64,000 nucleotides of DNA, taken from assembly GCF_042767895.1 (NCBI RefSeq), contig NC_091552.1, positions 26,768,246-26,832,245 of the forward strand. Reading direction: 5' to 3'. The translations under genes were made by a program, and so were the position numbers. A model generated the notes under the pieces. That model did no database searches and had not been told where the DNA came from. It worked only from the letters and a program-made list of their open reading frames with translations. Positions 25,519 to 38,345 of the stretch are shown here, in pieces. Position 1 is the stretch's first letter. Every line of letters starts with the position of its first letter. The DNA comes from Penaeus vannamei (Eukaryota > Arthropoda > Malacostraca > Decapoda > Penaeidae).

Positions 25519-28114
25519 CCTTATGGGATTTTATTACTTTTGGCCTTTATTTCATTATAAATAGACTGGATAATAATTATTATCATCATCATTATCATTA
25601 CTGTCATTATTCGTATGATTATTATCATTATAGCCATTATCATCATGATTACCATCCATATTATCATCATTATTGCAGTTATAATGATTATTATGCTAAT
25701 TATTATAGATTTTTTCATCATCATAACTATTTTTATAATGAGAATAGCAATAATGATACTTTAAGAAATAATAATGACAATAGTAATAATTATAATGACA
25801 AGGATAATGATGTTATTATTATTTCCATTGTCATTATCAGTTTGAAAATTATTGAAATAGAGTTGATTACTACTATTATTGCAGTAATTATCAAAATTAT
25901 CATTACAATTATTTTATCATTATCATTTTGTTATTATCATTGTCATTATCATCATAATTATCATCATTATTGCATATTATGAAGGAATTATCATGAAAAT
26001 CATCGCAATTACCTGAATTAATGTTAAAATCCTCATAATTACCAATAAAAAGCGAAAAACGGTATTTTTCGACGTTTCTCTCACAAAGCTGTAATACGCT
26101 AGATTTTGCCGTTTTTTCGACTTCTGGGATTTTATTACTTTTGGCCTTTATTTCATTATAAATGGACTGGATAATAATTATCATCATTACTATCATTACT
26201 TTCATTATTCTTATGATTATTATCATTAAAGTCATTATCATGATTATCATTATTATTATCATCATTATTGCAGTTATAATGATTATTATGCTAATCATTA
26301 TAGCTATTTTCATCATGATAACTATTTTTATAATGATAATAGCAATAATGATAATTTTAGAAATAATAATGACAATAGTAATAATTATAATGACAATAGT
26401 AATAATTATAATGACAATGATAATGATTTTATTATTATTTCTTTTCTCATTATTGCAGTAATTATCAAAATTATCATTATAATATGATTTTATTATTATT
26501 ATCATTATTGTCATTATCATTGTCATTATCATCGGAATTATCATTATTGCATATAATGAAGGAATTATCATGAAAATCCTCACAATTACCTGAATTAATG
26601 TTAAAATCCTCATGATTACCAATAAAAAGTGAAAAAAGTTTTTTTTCGACGTTTCTTTCACAAGGCTGTAATTCGCTAGATTTTGCCGTTTTATCGACTT
26701 ATGGGGTTTTATTACTTTTGGCCTTTATTTCATTATAAATGGACTGGAAAATAATTATTATCATCATTATTATCATTACTGTCATTATTCTTATGATTAT
26801 TATCATTATAGTCATTTTCATCATGATTATCATCAATATTATCATCATTATTGCAGTTATAATGATTATAGCTATTTTCATCCTCATAACTATTTTTTTA
26901 ATGATAATAGCAATAATGATAATTTAAGAAATAATTATGACAAAAGTAATAATTATAATGACAAGGATAATAATATTATTATTTCTATTGTCATTATTAG
27001 TCTGAAAGTTATTGGAATAGATTTGATTATTATTATTATTGCAGTAATTATCAAAACTATCATTACAATTATTTTATCATTATTATCATTATTATTGTCA
27101 TTATCATTGTCATTATCATCATAATTATCATCATTAGTGCATATAATGAAGGAATGACCATAAAAATCGTCACAATTACCTGAATTAATGTTAAAATCCT
27201 CTTAATTAGCAATAAAAAGCGAAAAAGTTTTTTTTCGACTTTTCTCTCAAAAGGCTGTAATACGCTTGATTTTGCCGTATTTTCGACTTCTGGGATATTA
27301 TTACTTTTGGCCTTTATTTCATTTTTAAATGGACTGGATAATGATTATTATCATCATTATTATCATTACTGTCATTATTCTTATGATTATTATCATTATA
27401 GTCATGTATAGTATTATCATGGTTATTATCATTTTTGCAGTTATAATGATTATTATGCTAATTATTATAGCTATTTTCTTCATCATAACTATTTTTATAA
27501 TGATGATAGTAATAATGATAATTTTAGAAATAATAATGACAATAGCAATAATTATATTGACAATGATATTGATGTTATTATTTATATTGTCATTATTATT
27601 CTGAAAATTATTGGAATAGAGTTGATTATTGCTATTATTGCAGTAATTATCAAAATTATAATTATAATTATGATTCTATCATTATTATCATTATTATTGT
27701 CATTATCATTGTCATTTTCATCATAATTATCATCATTGCATATAATGAAGGAATTATCATGAGAATCATCACAATTACCTGAATTAATATTAAAATCCTC
27801 ATAATTACAAATAAAAAGCGAAAAGGTATTTTTTTCGACGTTTCTCTCAAAAGGCTGTAATACGCTAGATTTTGCCGTTTTTCGACTTATGGGATTTTAT
27901 TACTTTTGGACTTTATTTCATTATAAATGGACTGGAAAATAATTATCATCATTATTATCATTACTGTCATTATTCTTATGATTATTATCATTATAGTCAT
28001 TATCATCATGATTATCGTTATTATTATCATTATTATTGCAGTTATAATGATTATTATGCTAATCATTATAGCTATTTTCATGATCATAACTATTTTTATA
28101 ACGATAATAGCAAT
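25519..28114 (-). repeat. ~595-bp satellite, subfamily F1, minus orientation
   Basis: Reverse-complement F1 anchors lie near 25,562, 26,160, 26,737, 27,329 and 27,927, at spacings of about 577-598 bp. The block is cut at about 28,114, in GATAATAGCAAT, by the 3' terminus of PLE copy B. Confidence 0.87.
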
Positions 28115-29428
28115 GCAACCAGGCGCTAGCCGGCGTCTAGTACTCTCTCATATGTATATACATATTAGTACCGTGGAACTTCCAGCTGTGAAGAGGAGAC
28201 ATGCAATAAACTTCATGACCAGTGTTAATAGAAAAACAAGCATTTTCCATCTTCTTTAATCCAACTAAACTGGCATCTCCTTTGAATAAAAACAGTTCTT
28301 CCAACATCAAAATCATACGTTTCGAGTGTTCAACACTCATCTTCAGTGATGACAAGAAAGGATATAAGGAACATTATCCTTCAGTTTACAAAAACATATT
28401 TACAAAACAGTTGAGATAAATCATATCACTAATAGTATTAACAAGACATGAAAAGGGGGATACGAATTACTAGTATCAAGACTTTACATTACATATCGAG
28501 ATAAGAAAATGTAAGGGTTTATGAAAAGTTATTATATAGATTAATACAACAGGTTGAACAGTTCATGTTTGTCCTTGAAATCAATTAACAATATTAAACA
28601 TGTCAAGAGAACTATGCTCTAAATGAATTGGAAAAGTAATTTAGTATTGAAATTTTTCTAGGCTATAAAAGCCATCATGTAAATATGACAAAACATGCCA
28701 TTCAAGATGACGTAAATACCATTAATTTTGATACAATACATTACTGAATTGCAATAGATTATTATGACTGAAACACATTCTAGGGAAATATTGGTATTCA
28801 GGGAAATTACTAGGTTATAAGGTTTAGACATTGAGTAAACTATGACAAAAAATGCAAGTCAAGAAATTCATAAAATCATTCAAATCAAAATAACACATTA
28901 TTGAATACAATACATCATTACAATTGAAACATATTATAATGAAACTTTTGTAATGACGTGACATTTAATGGAGAAAACGAAATTACGATCAAAGCCCCTG
29001 GCGTCATCAAGGCAAAACCGGCAAGATCAAACTCGGCAAATACTATATATAAACCTTGAATATGGGAATTTTACACACTTATCTCGAAACTAGGGATGTT
29101 AATTAATACATTGGTAACAATAATACAGAATACTAACCATAATTATTACTAAAACACTACTGAGAGAGCTGGTCAGTAACGATCCATGTCTAAAATCAAT
29201 GAAGGAAGAAAGGCCTCTGAGCGGGCAAATGACAAGAGCGCTCCAGCCTGCACAAAATGTCCGAAAAGGAAAACTTGAGTGAACAATTCTAGGGGGACTA
29301 TTTTAAAATTTCAATATCAGTGGAGGAGAGGTATTCATTCATGTTTGGTTTTAATGTCCAAATCCAAAGGCTTTCCAAAATGTTGAGGTCTAAAATCACA
29401 TTGGGACGAGTCAAGAATTTCAAAATTG
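28115..29428 (-). other. PLE copy B 3' noncoding region and terminal repeat
   Basis: About 1.3 kb between the PLE stop codon and the element end. Only chance frames are present. The last ~250 bp contain the hammerhead (28,312-28,350), the self-complementary CATATGTATATACATAT and the GC-rich GGCGCTAGCCGGCGTC near the terminus. Confidence 0.7.
28312..28350 (-). ncRNA. hammerhead ribozyme, compact PLE type (copy B)
   Basis: Read on the minus strand from 28,350. Stem I is ATCA/TGAT (4 bp). The core CTGAAGA lies at 28,346-28,340, followed by one extra T. Stem II is GAGTGT/ACACTC, fully paired, with a TGA loop. GAAA follows, then stem III as the self-complementary ACGT with no loop, and the cleavage dinucleotide UA. 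All core positions (CUGANGA, GAAA, UH) are met. Known PLE hammerheads include such very short stem III forms, which act as dimers. The transcript would be expected to cleave 3' of the A in UA. Confidence 0.77.
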
Positions 29429-30274
29429 TTATAAGAGAAAGGAGTGATACCTGATTGAAGACTTAGTAGGGCTTGAGAGCTTTAAATTCTTATTTCTGTA
29501 TGAGAAACCTGTATGGTCTTCCATGCGCATAAACAAATTACGGGTTGTTTTACCCACATAGATAGCATTACAGTTATCACACGAGAACTTATATACATTG
29601 GAAGAGCATAGAGGAGTGGGTATTCTGTCTTTGAATTTGAAAAAATTACCAATATTTGTGGAGTTTGTGTATACAATTTTCAGTTTTACAGTTCTGTAAT
29701 TATTATGGACAATCCTACATAAATTTCTCCCAAGACTATGACTTAATGAACCCAGATATGGCAATTTCATGTATATTATATCCTTTGAGACAGATAGGGG
29801 GGTAGACTGTGGTGAGACTAGTTTATTAACAGTTTTCCTGATTATATTAAAAATGAAATTTAGAGGGAAACTATTTAATTTAAGGATGCTGATGATAAAT
29901 TCAACCTCTTGGTGGAAAATGTGATAATTCTTGGATATCTTAAAGGCCCTATATATTAAAATTGAAACTAAGTTGCTTTTATATTTAATGGGAATGTAAG
30001 AACTAAATTCTGTAGTGAGGCCAGTTGGTTTCCTGTACACTGATGTAGTAAAATAATTATTGTCACGAAAAATGTTAATATCCAAAAAGGGTAGACTGCC
30101 ATTAGATTCCACTTCATGAGTAAATTTTATATTAGGGTGTTTATCATTTAGATAATTTAAAAACAATTTAATATGATCACTGGACCTCAATAGTAACAAG
30201 GTATCATCTACATAGCGAAAATATTTGCAAGGTTTTAAGGAGGTGGGGCAATCTTGTAGCCAAAATTTCTCATG
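29429..30274 (-). pseudogene. PLE RT C-terminus plus GIY-YIG endonuclease (copy B), truncated
   Basis: A single open frame of about 280 codons ending at 29,429. It starts at the truncation point (HEKFWLQD), includes YVDDTLLL, then the RT thumb/connection region, and ends with the GIY-YIG module (VYKFSCDNCNAIYVGKTTRN, about 29,535-29,597), whose CX2C is typical of the family. RT motifs A and B are absent, so it cannot be a working polymerase. The endonuclease part has no stops or frameshifts. Six bases coding YT in KPTYTGL of copy A are missing here and in copy C. There is no start codon at the truncated end, so expression is doubtful. Confidence 0.83.
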
Positions 30275-30472
30275 ATAATAAAGACAATGATAACAGAAAT
30301 AATAATAAAAGTAATTATATAGAAGTAATCATAATACGGCTATTATTGTTATTATAATCCTTATTGTTGTTGTTATTATTTCCAGAATTATCATTATTGC
30401 CATTATCATTATTAAAATAATTATAATGATGAAAATGACATTAATAATTAAGGTAATGATTATTATAATGAC
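30275..30472 (+). repeat. F2 satellite fragment between PLE B and the telomere-like array
   Basis: About 200 bp matching F2 on the plus strand (GATAACAGAAATAATAATAA through AAGGTAATGATTATTATAAT). It is opposite in orientation to the F2 block at 21,000-25,518. It ends abruptly at the first CCTAA repeat. The mirrored copy is 50,623-50,812. Confidence 0.8.
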
Positions 30473-33400
30473 TAACCTAACCTAACCTAATCTAACCTAA
30501 CCTAACCTAACCAAACCTAAACCTAACCTAACCTAAACCTAACCTAACCTATCCCTAACCTAACCTAACCTAAACTAACATAACCTAACCTAAACATAAC
30601 CTAACCTGACCTAACCTGAACCTAACCTAACCTAAACTTAACCTAACCTAAACCTACCCTAACCTAACCTAACCTAACCTAACCTAAAGCTAACCTAACC
30701 TAACCTAACCTAAACCTAACCTAAACCTAACCTAACCTAACCTAACCTAACCTAACCTAAACCTAACCTAACCTAAACTAAACCTAACCTAAACCTAACC
30801 TAACTTAACCTAACCAAATTCCAGCAAATGTAACCTAACCTCCATTAAACTGATTTAATATAAACCTTATGTAAGAAAACGAAATTTGGACTCTTATCAT
30901 CAAAGTTGAGCCTAACCTAACCTAACCTAACCAAAGTCCAGCTAATGTAACCTAACCTCCATTAAACTGATTTAATATAAACCCTATGAAAGAAAACGAA
31001 ATTTGGACTCTCCTCATCAAAGCTGAGCCTAATCTAACCTAACCTAACCTAATCAAATTCAAGCTAATGTAACCTAACCTCCATTAAACTGATTTCATAT
31101 AAACCTTATGTAAGAAACCGAAATTTGGGGTCTTTTCACAAAAGCTGAGCCTAACCTAACCTAACCTAACCTAACCTAACCTAACCTAACCTAACCTAAC
31201 CTAACCAAATTCCAGCTAATGTAACCTAACCTCCATTAAACTAATTTGATATAAACCTTATGTAAGAAAACGAAATTTGGACTCTCCTCATCAAAGATGA
31301 GCCTAACCTAACCTAACCAAATTCCAGCTAATGTAACCTAACCTCCATTAAACTGATTTAATAGAAACCTTATGTAAGAAAACGAAAATTGTACTTTCCT
31401 CGTCAAAGTTGAGCCTAACCTAATATAACCTAACCAAATTCCAGCTAATGTAACCTAACCTCCATTAAACTGATTTAATATAAACCTTAAGTAAGAAAAT
31501 GAAATTTGGACTCTCCTCATCAAAGCTGAGCCTAACCTAACATAACCTAGCCTAACCTAACCTAACCAAATTCCAGCTAATGTAACCTAACCTCCATTAA
31601 ACTGATTTCATATAAACCTTATGAAAGAAAACGAAATTTGGAGTCTCCTCATCAAAGCTGAGCCTAACCTAACCTAACCTAAACAAACCTAATAAAATTT
31701 CAAATAATGTAACCTAACCTCCATTAAACTGATTTCATATAAACCTTATGTAAGAAAACGAAATTTGGACTCTCCTCATCAAAGCTGAGCCTAGCCTAAG
31801 CTAACCTAACCTAACCTAACCAAATTCCAGCTAATGTAACCTAACCTCCATTAAACTGATTTAATATAAACTTTATGTAAGAAAACGAAATTTGGACTCT
31901 CCTCATCAAAGCTGAGCCTAACCTAACCTAACCTAACCTAACCAAATTCCAGCTAATGTAACCTAATCTTCATTAAACTGATTTAAGATAAACCTTATGT
32001 AAGAAAACGAAATTTGGATTCTCCTCATCAAAGCTGAGCCTAATCTAACCTAACCTAACCTAACCAAATTCCATCTAATGTAACCTAACCTCCATTAAAC
32101 TGATTTAATATAAACCTAATGTAAGAAAAGGAAATTTGGACTATCCTCATCAAAGCTGAGTCTAACCTAACCTAACCTAACCTAACCCAAACCTAACCTT
32201 ACCTAAACCTAAACTAACCTAACCTAACCTAAACCTAACCTAACCTAACCTAAACCTAACCTAACCTAACCTAAACCTAACCTAACCTAAACCTAACCTA
32301 ACCTAACCTAACCTAAACCTAACCTAACCTAAACCTAACCTAACCTAAACCTAACCTAACCTAACCTAACCTAACTAAATTCCAGCTAATGTAACCTAAC
32401 CTCCATGAAACTGATTTAATATAAAACTTATGTAAGAAAACGAAATTTGGACTCTCCTCATCAAAGCTGAGCCTAACCTAACCTAACCAAATTCCAGCTA
32501 ATGTAACCTAACCTCTAGTAAACTGATTTAATATAAACCTTATGTAAGAACACGAAATTTCGACTCTCCTCATCAAAGCTCAGCCTAACCTAACCTAACC
32601 TAAACTAACGTAAACTAACCTAACCAAATTCCAGCTAATGTAACCTAACCTCTAATAAACTGATTTCATATAAACCTTATGTAAAAAAACGAAATTTGGG
32701 CTCTCCTCATCAAAGCTGAGCCTAACCTAACCTAATCTAACCTAACCAAATACCAGCTAATGTAACCTAACCTCAATTAAACTGATTTAATATAAAGCTT
32801 ATGTAAAAAAACGAAATTTGGACTCTCCTCATCAAAGCTGAGCCTAACCTAACCTAACCTAACCAAATCCTAGCTAATGTAACCTAACCTCCATTAAATT
32901 GATTTAATATAAACCTTATGTAAGAAAACGAAGTTTGGACTCTCCTCATCATAGGTGAGCCTAACCTAACCTAACCTAACCAAATTCCAGCTAATATAAC
33001 CTAACCTCCATTAAACTGATTTAATATAAACCTTATGTAAGAAAACGAAATTTGGACTCTCCTCATCAAACCTGAGCCTAGCCTAACCTAACCTAACCCA
33101 ACCTAACCAAATTCCAGCTAATGTAACCTAATCTCCATTAAACTTATTTAATATAAACCTTATGTAAGAAAACGAAATTTGGAGAGTCTTCATCAAAACT
33201 GAGCCTAACCTAACCTAACCTAACCTAACAAAATTCCAGCTAATATAACCTAACCTCTATTAAACTGATTTAATATAAACTTGATGTAAGAAAAAGAAAT
33301 TTGGACTCTACTCAACAAAGCTGAGCCTAACCTAACCAAACCTAACCTAAACTAACCTAACCTAACGAAACCTAACCTAACCTAACCTAAACCTAACCTA

Positions 33401-36400
33401 ACCTAATCTAAACCTAAACTAACCTAAACTAACCTAACCCTAACCTAACCTAACCTAACCTAAACCTAACCTAACCTTACCTATACCTATACCTAACCTA
33501 ACCTAACCTAAACCTAACCTAACCTAACCTAACCTAAACCTAACCTAACCTAACCTAAACCTAACCTAACTTAACCCAACCAAATGCCAGCTAATGAAAC
33601 CTAACCTCCATTAAACTGATTTAATATAAACCGTATGTAAGAAAACGAAATTTGGACTCTCCTCATCAAAGCTGAGCCTAACCTAACCTAACCTAACCTA
33701 ACCAAATTCCAGCTAATGTAACCTAACCTCCATTAAACTGATTTAATATGACCCTTATGTAAGAAAACGAAATTTGGACTCTAATAATCAAAGCTGAGAA
33801 TAACCTAACCTAACCTAACCTAACCAAATTCCAGCTTATGTAACTTAACCTCCATTAAACTGATTTAATATAAACCTTATGTAAGAAAACGAAATTTGGA
33901 CTCTTTTCATCAAAGCTGAGTCTAACCTAACCTAACCTAACCTAACCTAAACCTAACCTAAACCTAAACTAACCTAACCTAAACCTAACCTAACCTAAAC
34001 CTAACCTAACCTAACCTAAACCTAACCTAACCTAAACCTAACCTAACCTAACCTAAACCTAACCTAACCTAAACCTAACCTAACCTAAACCTAACCTAAC
34101 CTAAACCTAACCTAACCTAACCTTAACCTAACCTAACCTTACCCAAACCTAACCTAAACTAACCTAAACCTAACCTAACCTAACCTAACCTAACCTAACC
34201 TAACCTAAACTTAACCTAACCTAAACTAAACTAAACCTAATCTTACTAAACTAAACCTAAACTAACTTAACCTAACCTAAATTAACCTAAACTAACTTAA
34301 CCTAACCTAACCTGCCCTAAACCTAACCTAACCTAAACCTAACCTAACCTACCCTAACCTAACCTAACCTAAACCTAACCTAACCTAACCTAACCTAACT
34401 TAACCAAATTCCAGCTAATGTAACCTAACCTCCATTAAACTGATTTAATATAAACCGTATGTAAGAAAACGAAATTTGGACTCTCATCATCAAAGCTGAG
34501 CCTAACCTAACCTAACCTAACCAAATTCATGCTAATGTAACCTAACCTCCATTAAACTTATTTCATATAAACTTTATGTAAGAAAAGGAAATGTGGACTC
34601 TCCTCATCAAAGCTGAGCCTAACCTAACATAGCCTAACCTAACCAAATTCTGGCTAATGTAACCTAACCTCCATTACACTGACTTAATATAAACTTTATG
34701 TAAGAAAACGAAATTTCGACTCTCCTCATCAAAGCTGAGCCTAACCTGACCTAACCTAAACTAACCAAATTCCAGCTAATGTAACTAAACCTCCATTAAA
34801 CTAGTTTAATATAAACCTTATGTAATAAAACGAAATTTGGACTCTTCTCATCAAAGCTGAGCCTAACCTAACCTAACCTAACCTAACCTAACCAAATTCC
34901 AGCTAATGTAACCTAACCTCCATTAAACTGATTTAATATAAACCTTATGTAAGAAAACGAAATTTGGACTCTCCTTGTGAAAGTTGAAACTAGCCTAACC
35001 TAACCTAACCTAACCTAACCAAAATCCAGCAAATGTAACCTAATCTCCATTAAACTGATTTAATATAAACCTAAAGTAAGAAAACGAAATTTGGACTTTC
35101 GTCATCAAAGCTGAGCCTAACCTAACTTAACCTAACCAAATTCCAGGAATTGTAACCTAACCTCCATTAAACTGATTTAATATAAACCTTATGTAAGAAA
35201 ACGAAATTTGGACTCTCCTCATCAAAGCTGAGCCTAACCTAACCAAATTCCAGCTTATGTAACCTAACCTCCATTAAACTGATTTAATATAAATTTTATG
35301 TAAGAAAACGAAATTTAGACTCTCCTCATCAAAGCTGAGCCTAAACTAACCTAACCTAACCAAAGCAAATTCCAGCTAATGTAACCTAACCTCCATTAAA
35401 CTGATTTAATATAAATCTTACGTACGAAAACGAAATTTGGACTCTCCACATCAAAGCTGAGCCTAAAGTAACCTAACATAACCTAACCTAATGTAACCAA
35501 ATTCCAACTAATGTAACCTAACCTCCATTAAACTGATTTAATATAAACCTTATGTAAGAAAACGAAATTTGGACTCTCCTCATCAACGCTGAGCTGAACC
35601 TAACCTAACCTAACCTAACCAAATTCCAGTTAATGTAACCTAACCTCCATTAAACTGATTTAACATAAACCTTATGTAAGAAAATGAAATTTGGACTCTC
35701 CTCATCAAAGCTGAGCCTAACCTAACCTAACCTAACTAAATTCCAGCTAATGTAACCTAACCTCCATTAAACTGATTTAATATAAACTTTATGTAAGAAA
35801 ACGAAATTTGGACTCTCCTCATCAAAGCTGAGCCTAAACTAACCTAACCAAATTCCAGCTAATGTAACCTAACCTCCATTAAACTGATTTAATATAAACC
35901 TTATGTAAGAAAACGAAATTTGGACTCTCCTCATCAAAGCTGAGCCTAACCTAACCTAACCTAACCAAATTCCAGCTAATGTAACCTAACCTCCATTAAA
36001 CTGATTTAATATAAACTTTATGTAAGAAAACGAAATTTGGACTCTCCTCATCAAAGCTGAGCCTAACCTAACCTAACCTAACCAAATTCCAGCTAATGTA
36101 ACCTAACCTCCATTAAACTGATTTAATATAAACCTTATGTAAGAAAACGAAATTTGGACTCTCCTCATGAAAGCTGTGCCTAGCCTAGCCTAACCTAACC
36201 TAACTTAACGTAACCAAATTCCAGCTAATGTAACCTAACCTCCATTAAACTGATTTAATATAAACCTTATGTAAGAAAACGAAATTTGGACTCTCCTCAT
36301 CAAATTTGATCCAAACCTTACCTAACCTAACCTAACCAAATTCCAGCTAATGTAACCTAACCTCCATTAATTTGATTTAATATAAACCTTTTGTAAGAAA

Positions 36401-38345
36401 ACGAAATTTACTCTCCTCATCAAAGCTGAGCCTAACCTAACCTAACCTAACCTAACAAAATTCCAGCTAATGTAACCTAATCTCCATTAAACTGATTTAA
36501 TATAAACCTTATGTAAGAAAACGAAATTTGGACTTTCCTCATCAAAACTGAGGCTAACCTAACTTAACCTAACCTAACAAAATTCCAGCTAATATAACCT
36601 AACCTCCATTAAACTGATTTAATTTAAACTTTGTGTAAGAAAACGAAATTTGGACTCTCTCAATCAAAGCTGAGCCTAACCTAACCTAACCTACCTAACC
36701 TAACCTAAACCTAACCCAACCTAACCTAAACTAACCTAACCTAAACCTAACCTAACCTAACCCTAACCTAACCAAACCTAACCAAACATAACATAACCAA
36801 ATCTAACCAAACCTAACCAAACCTAACCTAAACGTAACCTAACCTAACCTAAACTTTACCTAACCTAACCTAAACCTAACCTAACCTAACCTAAACCTAA
36901 CCTAACCTAAACCTAACCTAACCTAAACCTAACCTAACCTAACCTAAACCTATCCTAACCTAACCTAACATAACTTAAACCTAACCTAACCTAAATCTAA
37001 CCTAACCTAACCTAAACCTAACCTAACCTAAACCTAACCTAACCTAACCTAAACCTAACATAACCTAACCTAACCTAACCTAAACCTAACCTAAGCTAAC
37101 CTAACACAAACATAACCTAACCTAACCTAAACTTAACCTAACCTAACTTAACCTAACTTAAACTTAACCTAACCTAACCTAACCTTACCTAACCTAACCT
37201 AAACCTATCCTAAACCTAACCTAACCTAAACTAACCTAACCTAACCTAACCTAAACTTAACCTAACCTAACCTAACCTAAACCTAAACTAACCTAACCTA
37301 AACCTGACCTAACCTAACCTAAACCTAACTTAACCTAAGCAACCTAAACCTAACCAAACCTAACCTAACCTAACCTAAACCTAACCTAGCCCTAACCTAA
37401 CATAACCTAACTGAACCTAACCTAAACCTAACCTAACCTAACCAAATTCCAGCTAATATAACCTAACCTCCATTACACTGATTTAATATAAACCTTGTGT
37501 AAGAAAACGAAATTTGGACTCTCCTTATCAAAGCCGAGCCTAACCTAACCTAACCTAACCAAATTCCAGCTAATGTAACCTAACCTCCATTAAACTGATT
37601 TAATATATACCTTAATTAAGAAAACGAAATTTGGACTCTCCTCATCAAAGCTAAGCCTACCCTAACCTATCCTAACCTAACCAATCCTAACCAAATTCCA
37701 GCTAATGTAACCTAACCTCCATTAAACTGATTTAATATAAACCTTATGTAAGAAAACGAAATAGGACTCTCCTCATCAAAGTTGAGCCTCACCTAACCTA
37801 ACCTAACCAAAGTCCAGCTAATGTAACCTAACATCCATTAAACTGATTTAATATAAACCTTATGTAAGAAAAGGAAATTTGGACTCTCCTCAACAAAGCT
37901 GAGCCTAACCTAACCTAACCTAACCTAACCAAATTCCAGGTAATATAACCAAACCTCCATTAATCTGATTTAATATAAACCTTATGTAAGGGAAAAAATA
38001 GGCTCTCCTCTTCAAAGCTGAGCCTTACTTAACCTAATCTAAACTAACCTAACCTAACCAAATTCCAACTAATGTAACCTAATCTCCTTTAAACTGATTT
38101 AACATAAACCTTATGTAAGAAAACGAAATTGGACTCTCCTCATCAAAGCTGATTCTAACCTAACCTAACCTAACCTAACCTAAACCTAACCTAAACTAAA
38201 CCTAACCTAACCTAACCTAACCTAAACCTAACCTAACCTAACCTAAACCTAACCTAACCTAAACCTTACCTAACCTAAACCTAACCTAACCTAAACGTAA
38301 CCTAACCAAACCTAACCTAACCTAAACCTAACCTAACCTAAACCT
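30473..38345 (-). repeat. CCTAA (TTAGG) satellite with telomere-like blocks (contig B)
   Basis: A 7.9-kb array of the same ~115-bp monomer as at 4,424-6,993, in reverse orientation. It alternates with blocks of nearly pure CCTAA mixed with CCTAAA at about 30,473-30,822, 32,160-32,372, 33,315-33,575, 33,925-34,405, 36,685-37,442 and 38,158-38,345. Within blocks the hexamer recurs after every two to four pentamers, giving 11-, 16- and 21-base patterns. Monomer cores keep CTCCTCATCAAAGCTGAG and ATTAAACTGATTTAAT. Point differences are scattered, so the repeats are not perfectly homogenised. Confidence 0.93.

Larger units (their letters stand above)
28115..30274 (-). mobile_element. Penelope-like element, copy B, 5'-truncated
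   Basis: The same family as the element at 1-1,621. Coding sequence begins just upstream of the catalytic YVDD (at HEKFWLQD, about 30,273), so most of the RT is absent. The 3' portion is complete through a hammerhead-bearing terminal segment ending at TGCAACCAGGCGC (28,115). Truncation at the 5' side is typical of target-primed retrotransposition. Its left flank is F1 satellite (minus) and its right flank is F2 satellite (plus), so the two sides do not form one uninterrupted target unit. It is the counterpart of copy C in the mirrored contig. Confidence 0.88.
21000..37465. other. left arm of a large inverted repeat, probable redundant contig overlap
   Basis: Reading the reverse complement of this arm reproduces 43,435 to about 59,880. 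Shared landmarks, in order: the end of a telomere-like block with GGTTAGGGCTAGG and GGTTGCTTAGG; four further telomere-like blocks; the F2 scrap; the PLE with the same truncation; the hammerhead; the F1 units; the F1/F2 junction; and the F2 units. Substitutions and small indels exist but are sparse. The outer end is the first base after gap 1. The inner end is internal to contig B but matches the first base of contig C. Confidence 0.9.

Noticed and set aside
30473..38345. A true chromosome end
   Set aside because: The repeats are degenerate, interrupted by monomer cores and flanked by satellite on both sides. They are internal in the assembly as given, though the placement itself is doubtful.
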